The notes: generated from the letters alone by a model not told the origin. A DNA stretch of 56,596 nt from Sulfuricella sp. (GCA_028714315.1 JAQTMN010000007.1:1-56596); one strand, 5' to 3'; counted from the stretch's first letter, positions 43,216 through 52,561 are shown. Translations and numbers: made by a program.

Positions 43216-43797
43216 CTATTGCTTGCGTCTGCGAAGGGCCAGACCAGCCAGTCCCATGCCGATCAGCGCCAGGGAGCCAGGCTCCGGCACGTTTATGCCG
43301 TTCGCCTGCAACTGAAAATCGAACACGCCATCCGTACCGGGGTCGCCGCTCAGGAAATTGGTGACGGCAACGGTGTAAAAGCCGGTAAGGGGCACGGCGG
43401 CGGGGCCGAAGTGCGGATCGCCGAAGGGGCCGCCGATATTGGGCGCATCCTGGTCATCCCCGAAAAAGGCGAAAGCCGCATCGCCGGAATCGAACGAGCC
43501 GCCGAAATCGTCGGTGTCGGCGAACAGTCCGGAAAAAAGCCAGAAGGACATGTCGTAGGCGCCCTCCAGGCGGTCGCCGAATACCTCGACGATACTGCCG
43601 GCATCGGCAAAAAACGAATAATACTGTGCCCCCACGGGACTGCTGGGCCCAATCGGACCGACCTGTCCCGTCACAGGCACGCCGTCGGCCAGCGCCGTAT
43701 AAGCGATCGGAACCGCCTGGGCTTGACCCTGTATCAAGCCCGACAGTGCAAGTGCCAGTGCCAGTGCGCAGGCACTACCCAGTTTCTTCAGGTTCAT
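43216..43797 (-). CDS. PEP-CTERM sorting-domain protein
   Basis: Exported protein expected to be processed by an exosortase. 193 aa: signal peptide with a repeated Ala-Leu core (ACALALALALSG), then an extracellular beta-rich region (WLFSGLFADTDDFGGSFDSGD, VPLTGFYTVAVTNFLSGDPG). It closes with the sorting signal VPEPGSLALIGMGLAGLALRRRKQ split as VPEP, a membrane helix and a basic tail. AAAGGAG lies eight bases before the ATG. A sigma-54 promoter candidate and an upstream motif shared with the PepA-like gene precede it. The role of the mature protein is unknown; the mature part resembles bacterial pre-peptidase C-terminal-like secreted proteins. Confidence 0.93.
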   Translation of the reverse strand: MNLKKLGSACALALALALSGLIQGQAQAVPIAYTALADGVPVTGQVGPIGPSSPVGAQYYSFFADAGSIVEVFGDRLEGAYDMSFWLFSGLFADTDDFGGSFDSGDAAFAFFGDDQDAPNIGGPFGDPHFGPAAVPLTGFYTVAVTNFLSGDPGTDGVFDFQLQANGINVPEPGSLALIGMGLAGLALRRRKQ

Positions 43798-43881
43798 GAT
43801 GTTCTCCTTTATTGTTGACCAGCGTTGGCAAAGGCGCCGCTTGAAACTTCAAAGCTCTCCCAAGGGGCGCAGGCAAGTCTG

Positions 43882-43899
43882 GAGCAAATTCCGTTCCGA
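43882..43899 (-). promoter_or_regulatory. Candidate sigma-54 promoter of the PEP-CTERM gene
   Basis: On the minus strand CGGAACGGAATTTGCT has GG (43897-43896) and GC (43885-43884) with ten bases between, and TTGCT is a perfect -12 element. Predicted start near 43873, giving a leader of about 75 bases. The PepA-like gene promoter has the same layout. Confidence 0.65.
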
Positions 43900-43961
43900 A
43901 ACTTAAAAAACGCGTAAATACAAACACATGAGGTCTTGCTGGCCGCCCGGTGAAGCGGGGG

Positions 43962-43977
43962 TGTAAAGAAAACCGAC
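43962..43977 (-). promoter_or_regulatory. Candidate PrsR enhancer site (minus-strand copy)
   Basis: GTCGGTTTTCTTTACA on the minus strand, 64 bp upstream of the -24 element. It matches the motif GTCGG-N3-TTTTTACA found twice before the PepA-like gene, with one mismatch. The degenerate sequence GTCGATTTACATCCGAC at 44001-44017 lies a little further upstream. Confidence 0.45.
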
Positions 43978-44244
43978 GGAGGGGGCCGGTTTCTGTAGCT
44001 GTCGATTTACATCCGACTGCCTGGTCGTGTCGGCGTCAGCCGGCACGGACGGCCGAAGCTACGCCCACAACCCCATTCCATGCGCCTTCCGCCGGTTTTC
44101 TGGCATTAAAAAAGTCCTGTCCTATACTGAATTTCCGGACCAGGCCCAGCCCTGCATCGCGGGTGAAAACCGGCGCCGGCAATGATTCTGGAGCGCCGGC
44201 CGGTGGTTTCGGATAGGGCGAACAACGCATGCATCGGAACAACA

Positions 44245-45639
44245 ATGATCCGCATTTTTAGCCATTACATTTCGAAAATGACATTGTTCCTGGTGTGCCT
44301 CGAGGGACTCCTGCTGATCGCGTCGATTTACCTGGGCGTGTCCATCCGTTTTTCCGACGGCCACTTTTCCGTTCACGATGCCTTCGGCCCGTTATGGCCG
44401 AAAGCGGTCACCTTCGCTTTCTGCATGATCATGGTGATGGCCGCGCTCGGGCTGTACCAAGCCGAGATCAGGGAAGGCATCCAGGGCATATTGCTGCGCC
44501 TGGGCATCGTTTTCGTGTTTGGCCTGGGGGTCATGAGCCTGGTCTTTTACCTGGTGCCATCCATGTATCTGGGCCGCGGCGTGTTCGGCATCGCTTATGT
44601 CGCCGCCTTCGTCGGGGTTTTGTTCGGCCGCCTGGTGTTCTTTACCTGGAACGGCCCGGACCTGCTCAAACCACGCATCCTGGTGCTGGGAACCGGTTCG
44701 CGGGCGGCGTGGGTGGACACCATCGCCAATACCAGCGCCCGGCGCGGCCTGACGGTGGTGGGATTCCTGCCGCTGGACGCGATTCAGCATTACGTGCAGC
44801 CGTCCAAGGTGCTGTCGGCGAAGGATTCGCTGATGGCGCTGGTGAGGAGATACGGCGTCAACGAGATCGTCGTCGCCGTCCGCCAGCGCCGCGGCGGCGG
44901 CCTGCCGATGAAGGAACTGCTGGAATGCAAGTTGAAAGGCGTCAGGGTGATCGACCTGTCCAGTTTCATCGAGCGGGAGCGCGGGCAGGTGCGGCTGGAA
45001 TCGCTCAACGCCAGCTGGATGATCATGGGGGAAGGATTCCGCCAGGGCTTTTTCAGGGATTTCGTCAAGCGCATGTTCGACCTCGGCGCCAGCCTGTCGC
45101 TGCTGCTCGTGGCCTCGCCGGTCATGCTTCTCGCCGCGCTGGCCATACTCCTGGAAGACGGCGCGCCGGTGCTATACCGCCAGGAGCGGGTGGGGCAGGG
45201 AGGGCGTGCCTTCACCATTTACAAGTTCCGCAGCATGCGCGTCGACGCGGAAGGGGACGGCAGGCCGCGCTGGGCCGGGGCGAACGACGATCGCACCACG
45301 CGGGTCGGGCGGATCATCCGCAAGCTGCGCATCGACGAGCTGCCGCAGGTGTTCAATGTGCTCAAGGGCGAAATGAGCTTTGTCGGCCCCCGTCCGGAAC
45401 GGCCTTATTTCGTCGATCAGCTCGTCTTCCAGATTCCCTACTACGCCGCGCGGCACAGCATCAAACCCGGCATCACCGGCTGGGCGCAAGTCCGGTATGC
45501 CTACGGCGCCTCGCTCCACGACGCGACGGAAAAGCTCCAATATGACCTGTATTACGTGAAAAACCACAGCCTGTTCCTCGACATCATGATCCTGATCGAC
45601 ACCGTTCAGGTGGTGCTGCTGGGGAAGGGCGCGCGGTGA
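44245..45639 (+). CDS. EpsB-type sugar transferase of the exosortase/PEP-CTERM system
   Basis: Polyprenyl-phosphate sugar-1-phosphate transferase that starts the repeating unit of the exopolysaccharide. 464 aa: four or five N-terminal membrane helices (residues 10-130), a CoA-binding-like middle domain (ILVLGTGSRAAWVD near 160) and the bacterial sugar transferase domain. That domain has a membrane anchor near 285-310 and motifs FTIYKFRSMRVDAEG, RTTRVGRIIRKLRIDELPQ, FVGPRPERPYF and PGITGWAQV. Start set at MIRIFSHYISKM; the frame is open to 44182. The downstream prsK begins 13 bp after the stop, suggesting co-transcription. Confidence 0.9.
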   Translation: MIRIFSHYISKMTLFLVCLEGLLLIASIYLGVSIRFSDGHFSVHDAFGPLWPKAVTFAFCMIMVMAALGLYQAEIREGIQGILLRLGIVFVFGLGVMSLVFYLVPSMYLGRGVFGIAYVAAFVGVLFGRLVFFTWNGPDLLKPRILVLGTGSRAAWVDTIANTSARRGLTVVGFLPLDAIQHYVQPSKVLSAKDSLMALVRRYGVNEIVVAVRQRRGGGLPMKELLECKLKGVRVIDLSSFIERERGQVRLESLNASWMIMGEGFRQGFFRDFVKRMFDLGASLSLLLVASPVMLLAALAILLEDGAPVLYRQERVGQGGRAFTIYKFRSMRVDAEGDGRPRWAGANDDRTTRVGRIIRKLRIDELPQVFNVLKGEMSFVGPRPERPYFVDQLVFQIPYYAARHSIKPGITGWAQVRYAYGASLHDATEKLQYDLYYVKNHSLFLDIMILIDTVQVVLLGKGAR

Positions 45640-45652
45640 TGCTGCTTTCAGG

Positions 45653-47809
45653 ATGACGGCAAATATCGGAGTAATCAGCTACACCACGGCGGCGGCGGCC
45701 TATCTCTTCCTGTTCATGCTGCTGCTGAGCGGCTGGCGCGGGCGGGCGCCCGGCGCGCTGCTGGCGCTGGCTTGCCTGATCTGCGCGTTGTGGACGGTGG
45801 CGGTGGCTTATCCCTTGGGGTCGGGCACCCCCGCCGGAGCCTTGGCCGGCGTCCTCGAAATCGCGCGCAATGCCGCCTGGTGCGCGTTCCTGCTGGCGCT
45901 GCTGGGCGTTTCCCGCCACGACTCGGCGCGGCCGTCGAGCGACGTAAGGGTGATGGCGGCCGGCCTGACCCTGTTTTTCATCTTCCTGATCGCGGCAACC
46001 CCGATTTTTTCCGCCGGCCGCCTCGCCGCCGGCGCGCCGGATTATCTGACCGGCATCGTCGCCCGCGAGATCATGGCGGTGGTCGGCATGGTGCTGGTGG
46101 AACAGCTCTATCGCAACGCGCATCCCGAGCAGCGCTGGGGTATCAAGTTCCTGTGCCTGGGCGTGGGCGGGATGTTCGCCTACGATTTTTACCTGTATTC
46201 GGACGCCATGCTGTTCAAGCGCGTGGACGGCGACCTGTGGGCCGCGCGCGGGTTCGTCAATGCGGGCGTTGTCCCGCTCATCGCCGTGGCGGCCGCGCGC
46301 AACCCGAAGTGGTCGCTCGACGTGTCGGTGTCGCGCCGCATCCTGTTCCAGTCGAGCGCCCTGTTCGGCGCCGGCATGTACCTCGTGGTGATGTCCGCCG
46401 CCGGCTACTACATCCGCTATTTCGGCGGGAAGTGGGGCAGCGTGCTGCAAGTCGGGTTTTTGTTCGGCGCCCTGATCCTCCTTCTGGGCATGCTGTTTTC
46501 CGGCACGCTGCGCGCCTGGCTCAAGGTTTTCCTGAGCAAGCATTTCTTCAGCTACAAATACGACTACCGCGAGGAATGGCTGCGCTTCACCCGCACCCTG
46601 TCGGAAGGCGAGCCCGGCGTCAGGTTGATGGAGCGCTCGATCCAGGCCATCGCCGAGCTGGTCGAGAGCCCCGGCGGGGCGCTTTGGCTGGGGCGGGAAT
46701 CGGGGAGTTTCGAGCGCCAGGCGCACTGGAACATGCCGGCCGCGGGCGGGGTCGAATCGCCGGGCAGCGCCTTCGGCCGATTCCTGGAAAACCGGCAGTG
46801 GGTGATCAACCTGGACGAGTACCGCGCCCAGCCGGAAATCTACGACGGCCTCGAGCTGCCGGGCTGGCTGACCGCGATTCCCCGCGCTTGGCTGGTGGTG
46901 CCGCTGATCCTCCACGAGCAACTGCTCGGCTTCGTCGTGCTGGCGCGCTCGCGCGGCCAGATCAGCCTGAACTGGGAAGTCAGCGACCTGCTCAAGACCG
47001 CCGGGCGGCAGGCGGCCAGCTACCTCGCCCAGCTGGAAGCCGCTAAAGCGCTGCTGGTGGCGCGCCAGTTCGAATCCTTCAACCGCATGTCCGCTTTCGT
47101 CGTGCACGACCTGAAAAATCTGGTTTCGCAGCTTTCGCTGCTGGTGTCGAACGCCGAAAAGCACAGGAACAATCCGGAATTCCAGCGGGACATGATCGGC
47201 ACGGTCGAGCATTCGGTGGAAAAAATGAAACGCCTGTTGTTGCAGCTGCGTAGCGGCCAGGTTCTGGACAAGCCGGCTCCGCTCAGCCTCGACGAGATTC
47301 TGGGCCGTGCGGTGGAAGCCAAAAGTGGAGTCATGCCGTCGCCTGCGCTCGAAATAACGGACGTCGGACTTGTCGTCATGGCCCACCGCGAGCGCCTGGA
47401 GCGCGTCATCGGCCATCTCATCCAGAACGCCATCGAAGCCACGCCGCCCGACGGCCGGGTAGTGGCGCGCCTGGCCAAATGGGAAAAATTTGCCATAGTG
47501 GAAATAGCCGATACCGGCAGCGGCATGAGCGGAGCGTTCATCCGCGACAGCCTGTTCAAGCCGTTCGAATCGACCAAGGCTACCGGCATGGGGATCGGCA
47601 CCTACGAGAGCCGCGAATACGTGCGCGAATTGGGCGGCTCGATCGACGTCGAAAGCCGGGAGGCGCGGGGCACAACCCTGCGTGTGTCGCTGCCGCTTTG
47701 CGTGCCGGATTTGGAGGGCAGGTCGGGCGCACCGTGCCCGACGGGTGCGGTTGTGGGTACGGCTTCAGCCGTACAGTCAGGCTGCGCCCTAAAGGGCACA
47801 AGAGCCTGA
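45653..47809 (+). CDS. prsK: PEP-CTERM system histidine kinase PrsK
   Basis: Membrane sensor kinase that partners PrsR to switch on exopolysaccharide and PEP-CTERM genes. 718 aa: about nine membrane helices in residues 8-300, a GAF-like domain at about 320-460 (LILHEQLLGFVVLARSRGQ), then the kinase core. The H-box is FVVHDLKNLVSQLSLLV (His near 485), the N-box HLIQNAIEATPPDG, and the ATP lid DTGSGMSG with GMGIGTYESREYV. The native domain seems to end at about residue 683 (TTLRVSLPL). The remaining ~35 residues and the stop are encoded by a family B repeat. Confidence 0.92.
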   Translation: MTANIGVISYTTAAAAYLFLFMLLLSGWRGRAPGALLALACLICALWTVAVAYPLGSGTPAGALAGVLEIARNAAWCAFLLALLGVSRHDSARPSSDVRVMAAGLTLFFIFLIAATPIFSAGRLAAGAPDYLTGIVAREIMAVVGMVLVEQLYRNAHPEQRWGIKFLCLGVGGMFAYDFYLYSDAMLFKRVDGDLWAARGFVNAGVVPLIAVAAARNPKWSLDVSVSRRILFQSSALFGAGMYLVVMSAAGYYIRYFGGKWGSVLQVGFLFGALILLLGMLFSGTLRAWLKVFLSKHFFSYKYDYREEWLRFTRTLSEGEPGVRLMERSIQAIAELVESPGGALWLGRESGSFERQAHWNMPAAGGVESPGSAFGRFLENRQWVINLDEYRAQPEIYDGLELPGWLTAIPRAWLVVPLILHEQLLGFVVLARSRGQISLNWEVSDLLKTAGRQAASYLAQLEAAKALLVARQFESFNRMSAFVVHDLKNLVSQLSLLVSNAEKHRNNPEFQRDMIGTVEHSVEKMKRLLLQLRSGQVLDKPAPLSLDEILGRAVEAKSGVMPSPALEITDVGLVVMAHRERLERVIGHLIQNAIEATPPDGRVVARLAKWEKFAIVEIADTGSGMSGAFIRDSLFKPFESTKATGMGIGTYESREYVRELGGSIDVESREARGTTLRVSLPLCVPDLEGRSGAPCPTGAVVGTASAVQSGCALKGTRA

Positions 47810-47814
47810 CCCAC
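47750..47814. repeat. Family B palindromic repeat at the 3' end of prsK
   Basis: Contains GTACGGCTTCAGCCGTAC (perfect 8-bp stem), then GTCAGGCT and AGCCTGAC as an outer pair around GCCCTAAAGGGC. TGTGGG and CCCACA close the whole element. prsK reads into it and ends at the TGA of GCCTGACCCACAG (47807-47809), just like the ligase gene at 42234. Confidence 0.85.
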
Positions 47815-47835
47815 AGCGCCCTAGGATGCGATGTA

Positions 47836-47855
47836 GGTGCGAATTCATTCGCACC
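47836..47855. repeat. Short palindrome before prsR
   Basis: GGTGCGAA and TTCGCACC flank TTCA, preceded by GTA, in the prsK-prsR gap. It is a compact REP-like unit. The gap from 47810 to 47939 holds no gene. Confidence 0.6.
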
Positions 47856-47939
47856 AGACGGCTCACGCGGAGAACGCACGCGTGGACCGGATTTGACCGA
47901 TCGATATAGCGCCGCCCGTTGCGGCGACAGGGGGATGTG

Positions 47940-49292
47940 GTGAGTCAAAGCAAAGGTGTTTTGCTGGTCGTGGAAGACGACCCCGGATTGCAGAAACAGA
48001 TGCGCTGGAGCTTCGACGGCTACGAAGTGCTGGTGGCCGGCGACCGCGAGGCGGCGCTCGCCCAGGTGCGTCGGCACGAGCCGCCGGTGGTGACGGTCGA
48101 TCTGGGCTTGCCGCCCGACCAGGATGGCGCGTCGGAGGGCCTTGCCACGGTGGAGCAGGTGCTCGCCCTGGCGCCGGATACCAAGGTGATCGTGGTGACC
48201 GGCAACCAGGAGCGCGCCAACGCGGTAAAAGCCGTCGGCATGGGCGCCTACGATTTTCACCAGAAGCCGTTCGACCCCGAGGTGCTGGGGCTGGTGGTGG
48301 AGCGCGCCTTCCGTTTCCACGCCTTGCAGCAGGAAAACCGCAGGCTCCAGATATCGCAGGGTTTCGCGCCGATGCCCGGCATCATCAGCCGCGACCCCGG
48401 CATGCTCAAGCTGTGCCGCAGCGTGGAGAAGGTGGCCCCGTCCGACGCCACGGTGATGCTGCTCGGCGAGTCCGGCACCGGCAAGGAACTGCTGGCGCGG
48501 GCGCTGCACCAGCTCTCGCCGCGCTGCGGCAAGCGGCTGATGGCGATCAACTGCGCGGCGATCCCGGAGAACCTGCTCGAAAGCGAACTGTTCGGCTACG
48601 AAAAGGGCGCCTTCACCGGCGCCGCCAAACAGACCCGCGGCAAGATCGAAACCGCCGATGGCGGCACTTTTTTCCTGGACGAGGTGGGCGACCTGCCTGC
48701 CGCGCTCCAGGCCAAACTGCTGCGGTTCCTGCAGGAACGGGTGGTGGAGCGCATCGGCGGCCGGGAGGAAATCCCGGTGGACGTGCGCATCGTCTGCGCC
48801 ACCCATCAGAAGCTGAAAGACATGATGGAGGCGGGGCGGTTCCGCGAGGATTTGTACTACCGGCTGAGCGAGATCGTGCTGGACATCCCGCCGCTGCGCC
48901 ATCGCGAAGGCGACGCCGCGCTCCTGGCGCACGCCTTCCTCAACCGCTTCAGCAGCCAGGAGGGGCGGCCGGTGCGGGGTTTCAGCCAGGAAGCGCTGGT
49001 GGCGATCGAAAGCTACACCTGGCCGGGCAACGTGCGGGAAATGGAAAACCTGGTCAAGCGTGCCGTGATCATGGCGGACGGCCCGCAAATCGGCCTCGAG
49101 GATTTGGGGCTGCGCGCCCCGGCAAAGGAAACCGAGCCCATCAATTTGCGCCAAGTGCGCGACGAAGCGGAACGCAAGGCACTGGTCCGCGGACTCGGCC
49201 GGGTGGACGGCAATATCGCGCGGGCCGCCGAACTCTTGGGGGTGAGCCGGCCGACTTTGTACGACTTGATGAATCGGTATGGGCTGAAATGA
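47940..49292 (+). CDS. prsR: PEP-CTERM system sigma-54 response regulator PrsR
   Basis: Enhancer-binding activator controlled by PrsK. 450 aa: receiver domain with VVEDDPGLQKQ and the phospho-Asp in VTVDLGLPPDQDG (the longer loop is typical for PrsR). The AAA+ domain has Walker A GESGTGKE, the sigma-54 contact motif GAFTGA and GGTFFLDEVGDL. A Fis-type helix-turn-helix ends the protein (NIARAAELLGVSRPTLYDLM). The start is a GTG at 47940 after AGGGGG; GTG at 47937 is possible. Its targets probably include the two PEP-CTERM genes of this window, which carry sigma-54 promoters. Confidence 0.92.
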   Translation: MSQSKGVLLVVEDDPGLQKQMRWSFDGYEVLVAGDREAALAQVRRHEPPVVTVDLGLPPDQDGASEGLATVEQVLALAPDTKVIVVTGNQERANAVKAVGMGAYDFHQKPFDPEVLGLVVERAFRFHALQQENRRLQISQGFAPMPGIISRDPGMLKLCRSVEKVAPSDATVMLLGESGTGKELLARALHQLSPRCGKRLMAINCAAIPENLLESELFGYEKGAFTGAAKQTRGKIETADGGTFFLDEVGDLPAALQAKLLRFLQERVVERIGGREEIPVDVRIVCATHQKLKDMMEAGRFREDLYYRLSEIVLDIPPLRHREGDAALLAHAFLNRFSSQEGRPVRGFSQEALVAIESYTWPGNVREMENLVKRAVIMADGPQIGLEDLGLRAPAKETEPINLRQVRDEAERKALVRGLGRVDGNIARAAELLGVSRPTLYDLMNRYGLK

Positions 49293-49343
49293 ATCTGGTG
49301 AGGGGTGAGCGGTAAACGGTGAGGAGTGAGGAGTGAGGAGGCT

Positions 49344-49440
49344 TCCCCCTTTGAAAAAGGGGGATTGAGGGGGATTTAACGGTGGCGGCTACGGGCTGCA
49401 TCCCTAAATCCCCCCTAGCCCCCCTTTTTCAAAGGGGGGA
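49344..49440. mobile_element. MITE-like palindromic element between prsR and prsT
   Basis: Near-perfect terminal inverted repeats of about 35 bp (49344-49378 and 49405-49440) beginning TCCCCCTTTGAAAAAGGGGG. They end in GGGGATTTA / TAAATCCCCC and enclose 26 bp. Such C-run/G-run hairpins are widely dispersed between bacterial genes. No coding capacity. Just upstream (49311-49340) are GTGAGGAGTGAG tandem repeats. Confidence 0.75.
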
Positions 49441-49482
49441 TGCCTTTGTTTCAAGTTGATTGACTACTCTAGGAGTACTGGC

Positions 49483-52260
49483 ATGGCAAAGACAAATTCG
49501 GGCAGGATGTTCGCGGTTCCGCTGCTTGTTCTGGCGTTGTTGGGGGCCGCCGGCTGCGACCGGAAGGATGCGGCGGGGTACTTGGCGGAGGCCAGGCAAT
49601 ATCAGCAGAAGGGCGACAACAAGGCGGCCATCATCCAGCTCAAGAATGCGCTGCAAAAAGACCCGAACAACGGCGAGGCGCGCTATGTCCTGGGGATGGT
49701 CTACAACGAAACCGGCGACGGCAAATCGGCCGAGAAAGAGCTGCGCAAGGCGCTGGAAATGCGCCACGATCCGGCCAAGGCGATGCCGGCACTGGCTCGC
49801 GCGCTGCTGATGCAGGGAGAATTCCAGAAAGTGCTGGACGAAATCAAACCGGCTGCCGGCGGCACCGGCGAAGGCGCGGCGGAGATATTGGCCCTGCGCG
49901 GCAATGCCAGCATGGCCCTGGGCCGGATCGAGGAGGCCAAAACCGCGTTTGGCCGTGCGCTTGAGCTGCGCGCCGACGATGCCGGCGCCCTGCTCGGTCA
50001 GGCGCAGGTTGCGCTGGCCGAAAAAGATGCCGGCCGTGCGGCCGCCCTGGTGGAGCGCGCCCTGGCGAAGACTCCCGGCAGCGTCGATGCCTGGCTGTTC
50101 AAAGGCAACCTGCAAAGGGCGGCACATGACAACGAAGGGGCGATCGCCGCCTTCGGCCAGGCATTGAAAATCCAGCCGCAGAACGTCAACGCGCTGATCG
50201 ACCGCGCTTCCGCCCAGCTCGATCTGGGCAAGCTGGACGCGGCCAAGGCGGATATCAACGCGGCGCGCAAGATCGCCCCGAATAGCCTGATCGCGGCCTA
50301 TTTGCACGCCCAGCTGGACTTCCGCCAAGGCAATAATTCCGCCGCTCTGGATACCCTGCTTCAGGTATTGCGGGTTGCCCCCGGGCATATGCCCAGCGTG
50401 CTGCTGGCGGGGGCGACGGAGTATGCCCTGGGCTCGCTGCTGCAGGCTGAAACCCACCTCGCGCAATATCTGGAGAAGGATCCGGGCAACCTCTATGCCC
50501 GCAAATTGCTGGTTTCAACCTTGTTGAAAGGCAACCAGACGCAGCGCGCGATGGAAGAGCTGCAAGCCGGGCTGAAACAGGCGCCGCAAGACGCCCAATT
50601 GTTGGCGCTGGCCAGCGAAGTCTACATGCACGCCAGGCAATTCGCGAAAGGCACGGAATACCTGGAGCAGGCGGTCGCGCTGCAACCGGAGAATGCGGCG
50701 CTGCGTACCCGGCTGGGGACAAGCCGCCTCGCCATGGGGGAATCGGAGCGCGGTATTTCCGATCTGGAATCGGCCGCCCAGCTCGATCCGGGCCTGACCG
50801 AGGCGGACGCCATGCTGGTGATGACGCACATCGCCCGCAAGGAATTCGACCAGGCGCTACAGACGGCCCTCAAGCTGGAAAAGAAACAGCCCGACAAGCC
50901 GGCCACCTACAACCTGCTCGGCGCCGCCTATCTCGGCGGCAAGGACCTCGGCAATGCCCGCAAGAGCTTCGAGCGGGCACTGGCATTGCAGCCCGATTAC
51001 CTTCCGGCGGCGGTGAACCTGTCGCAGATGGACTTCCAGGCAAAAGACTACGGCGCCGCCACCAGGCACCTCAAGGAGATCATCGCCAAGGACGGCAAGA
51101 ATGTCCGCGCCATGATCGCCTTGGCGCAGCTGGAGCGCGCCATCGGCAATACCGGGGAATCCGTCGTCTGGCTGGAAAAGGCGATCAAGGGAAATCCCTC
51201 TGCCGTGGCGCCCCGTTTGATGCTGGGCGAGCATTACCTGCAGGCTCGCGAGCCGCGAAAGGCGCTCGCCGTCGCCACCGACGCCAAGCTATCCTTGCCC
51301 GGCCGTCCGGACGTGTTGAACCTGCTGGGTCGCGCCCAGTTGGCCACCGGGGAAAAGGAAGGGGCGGTAGCGACCTATCAGGAACTGGCGAGCGCGCAGC
51401 CGCAATCGCCGCTGGCCCATTACTGGCTGGCCGTCGCCCAGATCGCGACATCCAGCTATCCGGCGGCGGAGGAAAGCCTGAAAAAAGCGCTCCGGCTAAA
51501 ACCGGACTATCTGGATGCGGAAGCGGCGCTGGCGACCCTTGAACTGCATACCGGCAGGCATGACGAGGCGATGAAGCTCGCCCAACAGATTCAGCGGCAG
51601 TATCCCAGGATGTCGGCCGGGTTCGCGTTCGAAGGGGATGTGCTGACGGCCAAAAGACAGTTTGCCTCGGCGGCGAAACTCTATGACAAGGCCTACGGCA
51701 TCGCCCGGAGCGGCCTGCTGGCCGTCAAGCTGCATCAGGCGCTGAGCCTGGCCGGCAACGGAAAGGGCGCCGATCAGCGCCTGCAGCAATGGCTACGGGA
51801 AAATCCGGCGGACTCCGGCGCCCGCGCCTACCTGGCGGGTGCCTATCTCTCGGCCGGGCAAAGCAGGGCGGCAATGGAGCAGTATCAACAAGTCCTGCAG
51901 AAAGACCCCAACAACCTGGTGGCGCTGAACAATCTCGCCAACCTGTACCTGCAGGAAAAAGACCCGCGCGCCCTGGCGCATGCCGAGCAGGCCTACAAAC
52001 TGAGGCCGGACAGCGGCTCCATCACCGATACCCTGGGCTGGATACTGGTGGAGCAGGGCAAGACCGCGCGCGGCCTGGAGCTTTTACGCAAGGCCGCGGC
52101 GCTCAACCCCCGGAACCCGGAAATCCGCTTCCACCTGGCGGCTGCGCTGGCGAAATCGGGCGACAAGGCCGGTGCGCGCAAGGATCTGGAATCCTTGCTG
52201 GCCGGCGGGAACAAATTCCCCCAAAGGGAGGAAGCGCAGGCGCTGTTGAGCCAGCTCTGA
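49483..52260 (+). CDS. prsT: PEP-CTERM system TPR-repeat lipoprotein PrsT
   Basis: Large TPR protein found with prsK and prsR in exosortase exopolysaccharide loci, thought to work in export or assembly of the polymer. 925 aa from the ATG at 49483, with AGGAG eight bases upstream. The N-terminus is a lipoprotein signal (LLVLALLGAAGCDRKD, Cys near 26). Around twenty TPR motifs follow, such as AIIQLKNALQKDPNNGEARYVLG near 52 and QYQQVLQKDPNNLVALNNLANLYLQ near 805. The last repeats are close to the C-terminus (DTLGWILVEQGKTARGLELLRKA). The following gene on the strand is the PepA-like PEP-CTERM gene, after 500 bp. Confidence 0.93.
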   Translation: MAKTNSGRMFAVPLLVLALLGAAGCDRKDAAGYLAEARQYQQKGDNKAAIIQLKNALQKDPNNGEARYVLGMVYNETGDGKSAEKELRKALEMRHDPAKAMPALARALLMQGEFQKVLDEIKPAAGGTGEGAAEILALRGNASMALGRIEEAKTAFGRALELRADDAGALLGQAQVALAEKDAGRAAALVERALAKTPGSVDAWLFKGNLQRAAHDNEGAIAAFGQALKIQPQNVNALIDRASAQLDLGKLDAAKADINAARKIAPNSLIAAYLHAQLDFRQGNNSAALDTLLQVLRVAPGHMPSVLLAGATEYALGSLLQAETHLAQYLEKDPGNLYARKLLVSTLLKGNQTQRAMEELQAGLKQAPQDAQLLALASEVYMHARQFAKGTEYLEQAVALQPENAALRTRLGTSRLAMGESERGISDLESAAQLDPGLTEADAMLVMTHIARKEFDQALQTALKLEKKQPDKPATYNLLGAAYLGGKDLGNARKSFERALALQPDYLPAAVNLSQMDFQAKDYGAATRHLKEIIAKDGKNVRAMIALAQLERAIGNTGESVVWLEKAIKGNPSAVAPRLMLGEHYLQAREPRKALAVATDAKLSLPGRPDVLNLLGRAQLATGEKEGAVATYQELASAQPQSPLAHYWLAVAQIATSSYPAAEESLKKALRLKPDYLDAEAALATLELHTGRHDEAMKLAQQIQRQYPRMSAGFAFEGDVLTAKRQFASAAKLYDKAYGIARSGLLAVKLHQALSLAGNGKGADQRLQQWLRENPADSGARAYLAGAYLSAGQSRAAMEQYQQVLQKDPNNLVALNNLANLYLQEKDPRALAHAEQAYKLRPDSGSITDTLGWILVEQGKTARGLELLRKAAALNPRNPEIRFHLAAALAKSGDKAGARKDLESLLAGGNKFPQREEAQALLSQL

Positions 52261-52342
52261 GAGATTGTGAAAAATTCAAAATCCACCGCAAAGGCGCAAA
52301 GAAAATCTTTTCCTGATTAGCCACGATGTTCAGTAGCGCCAC

Positions 52343-52399
52343 GTAGGAGCGGCCTCCCGGCCGCGATAGCCCGCATCGCGGCCGGGAGGCCGCTCCTAC
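52343..52399. repeat. REP-like perfect inverted repeat, family A copy 2
   Basis: Arms 52343-52367 and 52375-52399 are identical to those of the copy at 3454-3514 (starting GTAGGAGCGGCCTCCCGG). The loop here is AGCCCGC, seven bases, against eleven bases in copy 1. It lies after prsT and may end its transcript. Confidence 0.9.
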
Positions 52400-52453
52400 G
52401 ACAATCGACGATGTTTCGACAGGCTCCCAGGCCCGGAGTTGAAAATGCGGACT

Positions 52454-52469
52454 GTCGGCCGTTTTTACA
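52454..52469 (+). promoter_or_regulatory. Candidate PrsR enhancer site, distal
   Basis: GTCGGCCGTTTTTACA, a full match to GTCGG-N3-TTTTTACA, 196 bp before the -24 element of the PepA-like gene. It is one of two copies in this upstream region. Confidence 0.5.
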
Positions 52470-52561
52470 ATGCTCGATCCCGGTGGGCCTTTGGCGGCGG
52501 CCTGCGGAGCATGCGGTTCGGTCGGTTACGGCATTCTTGTTCGATTTAAACGTGGGTCGCC

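Noticed and set aside
45584-47416. 610-codon open frame on the minus strand inside prsK
   Set aside because: It mirrors prsK in a GC-rich sequence, has no recognisable domain and an Arg/His/Gln-rich composition typical of antisense frames.
49344-49440. Transposase-bearing insertion sequence between prsR and prsT
   Set aside because: The inverted repeats enclose only about 26 bp, so there is no room for a transposase; treated as a MITE-like element.
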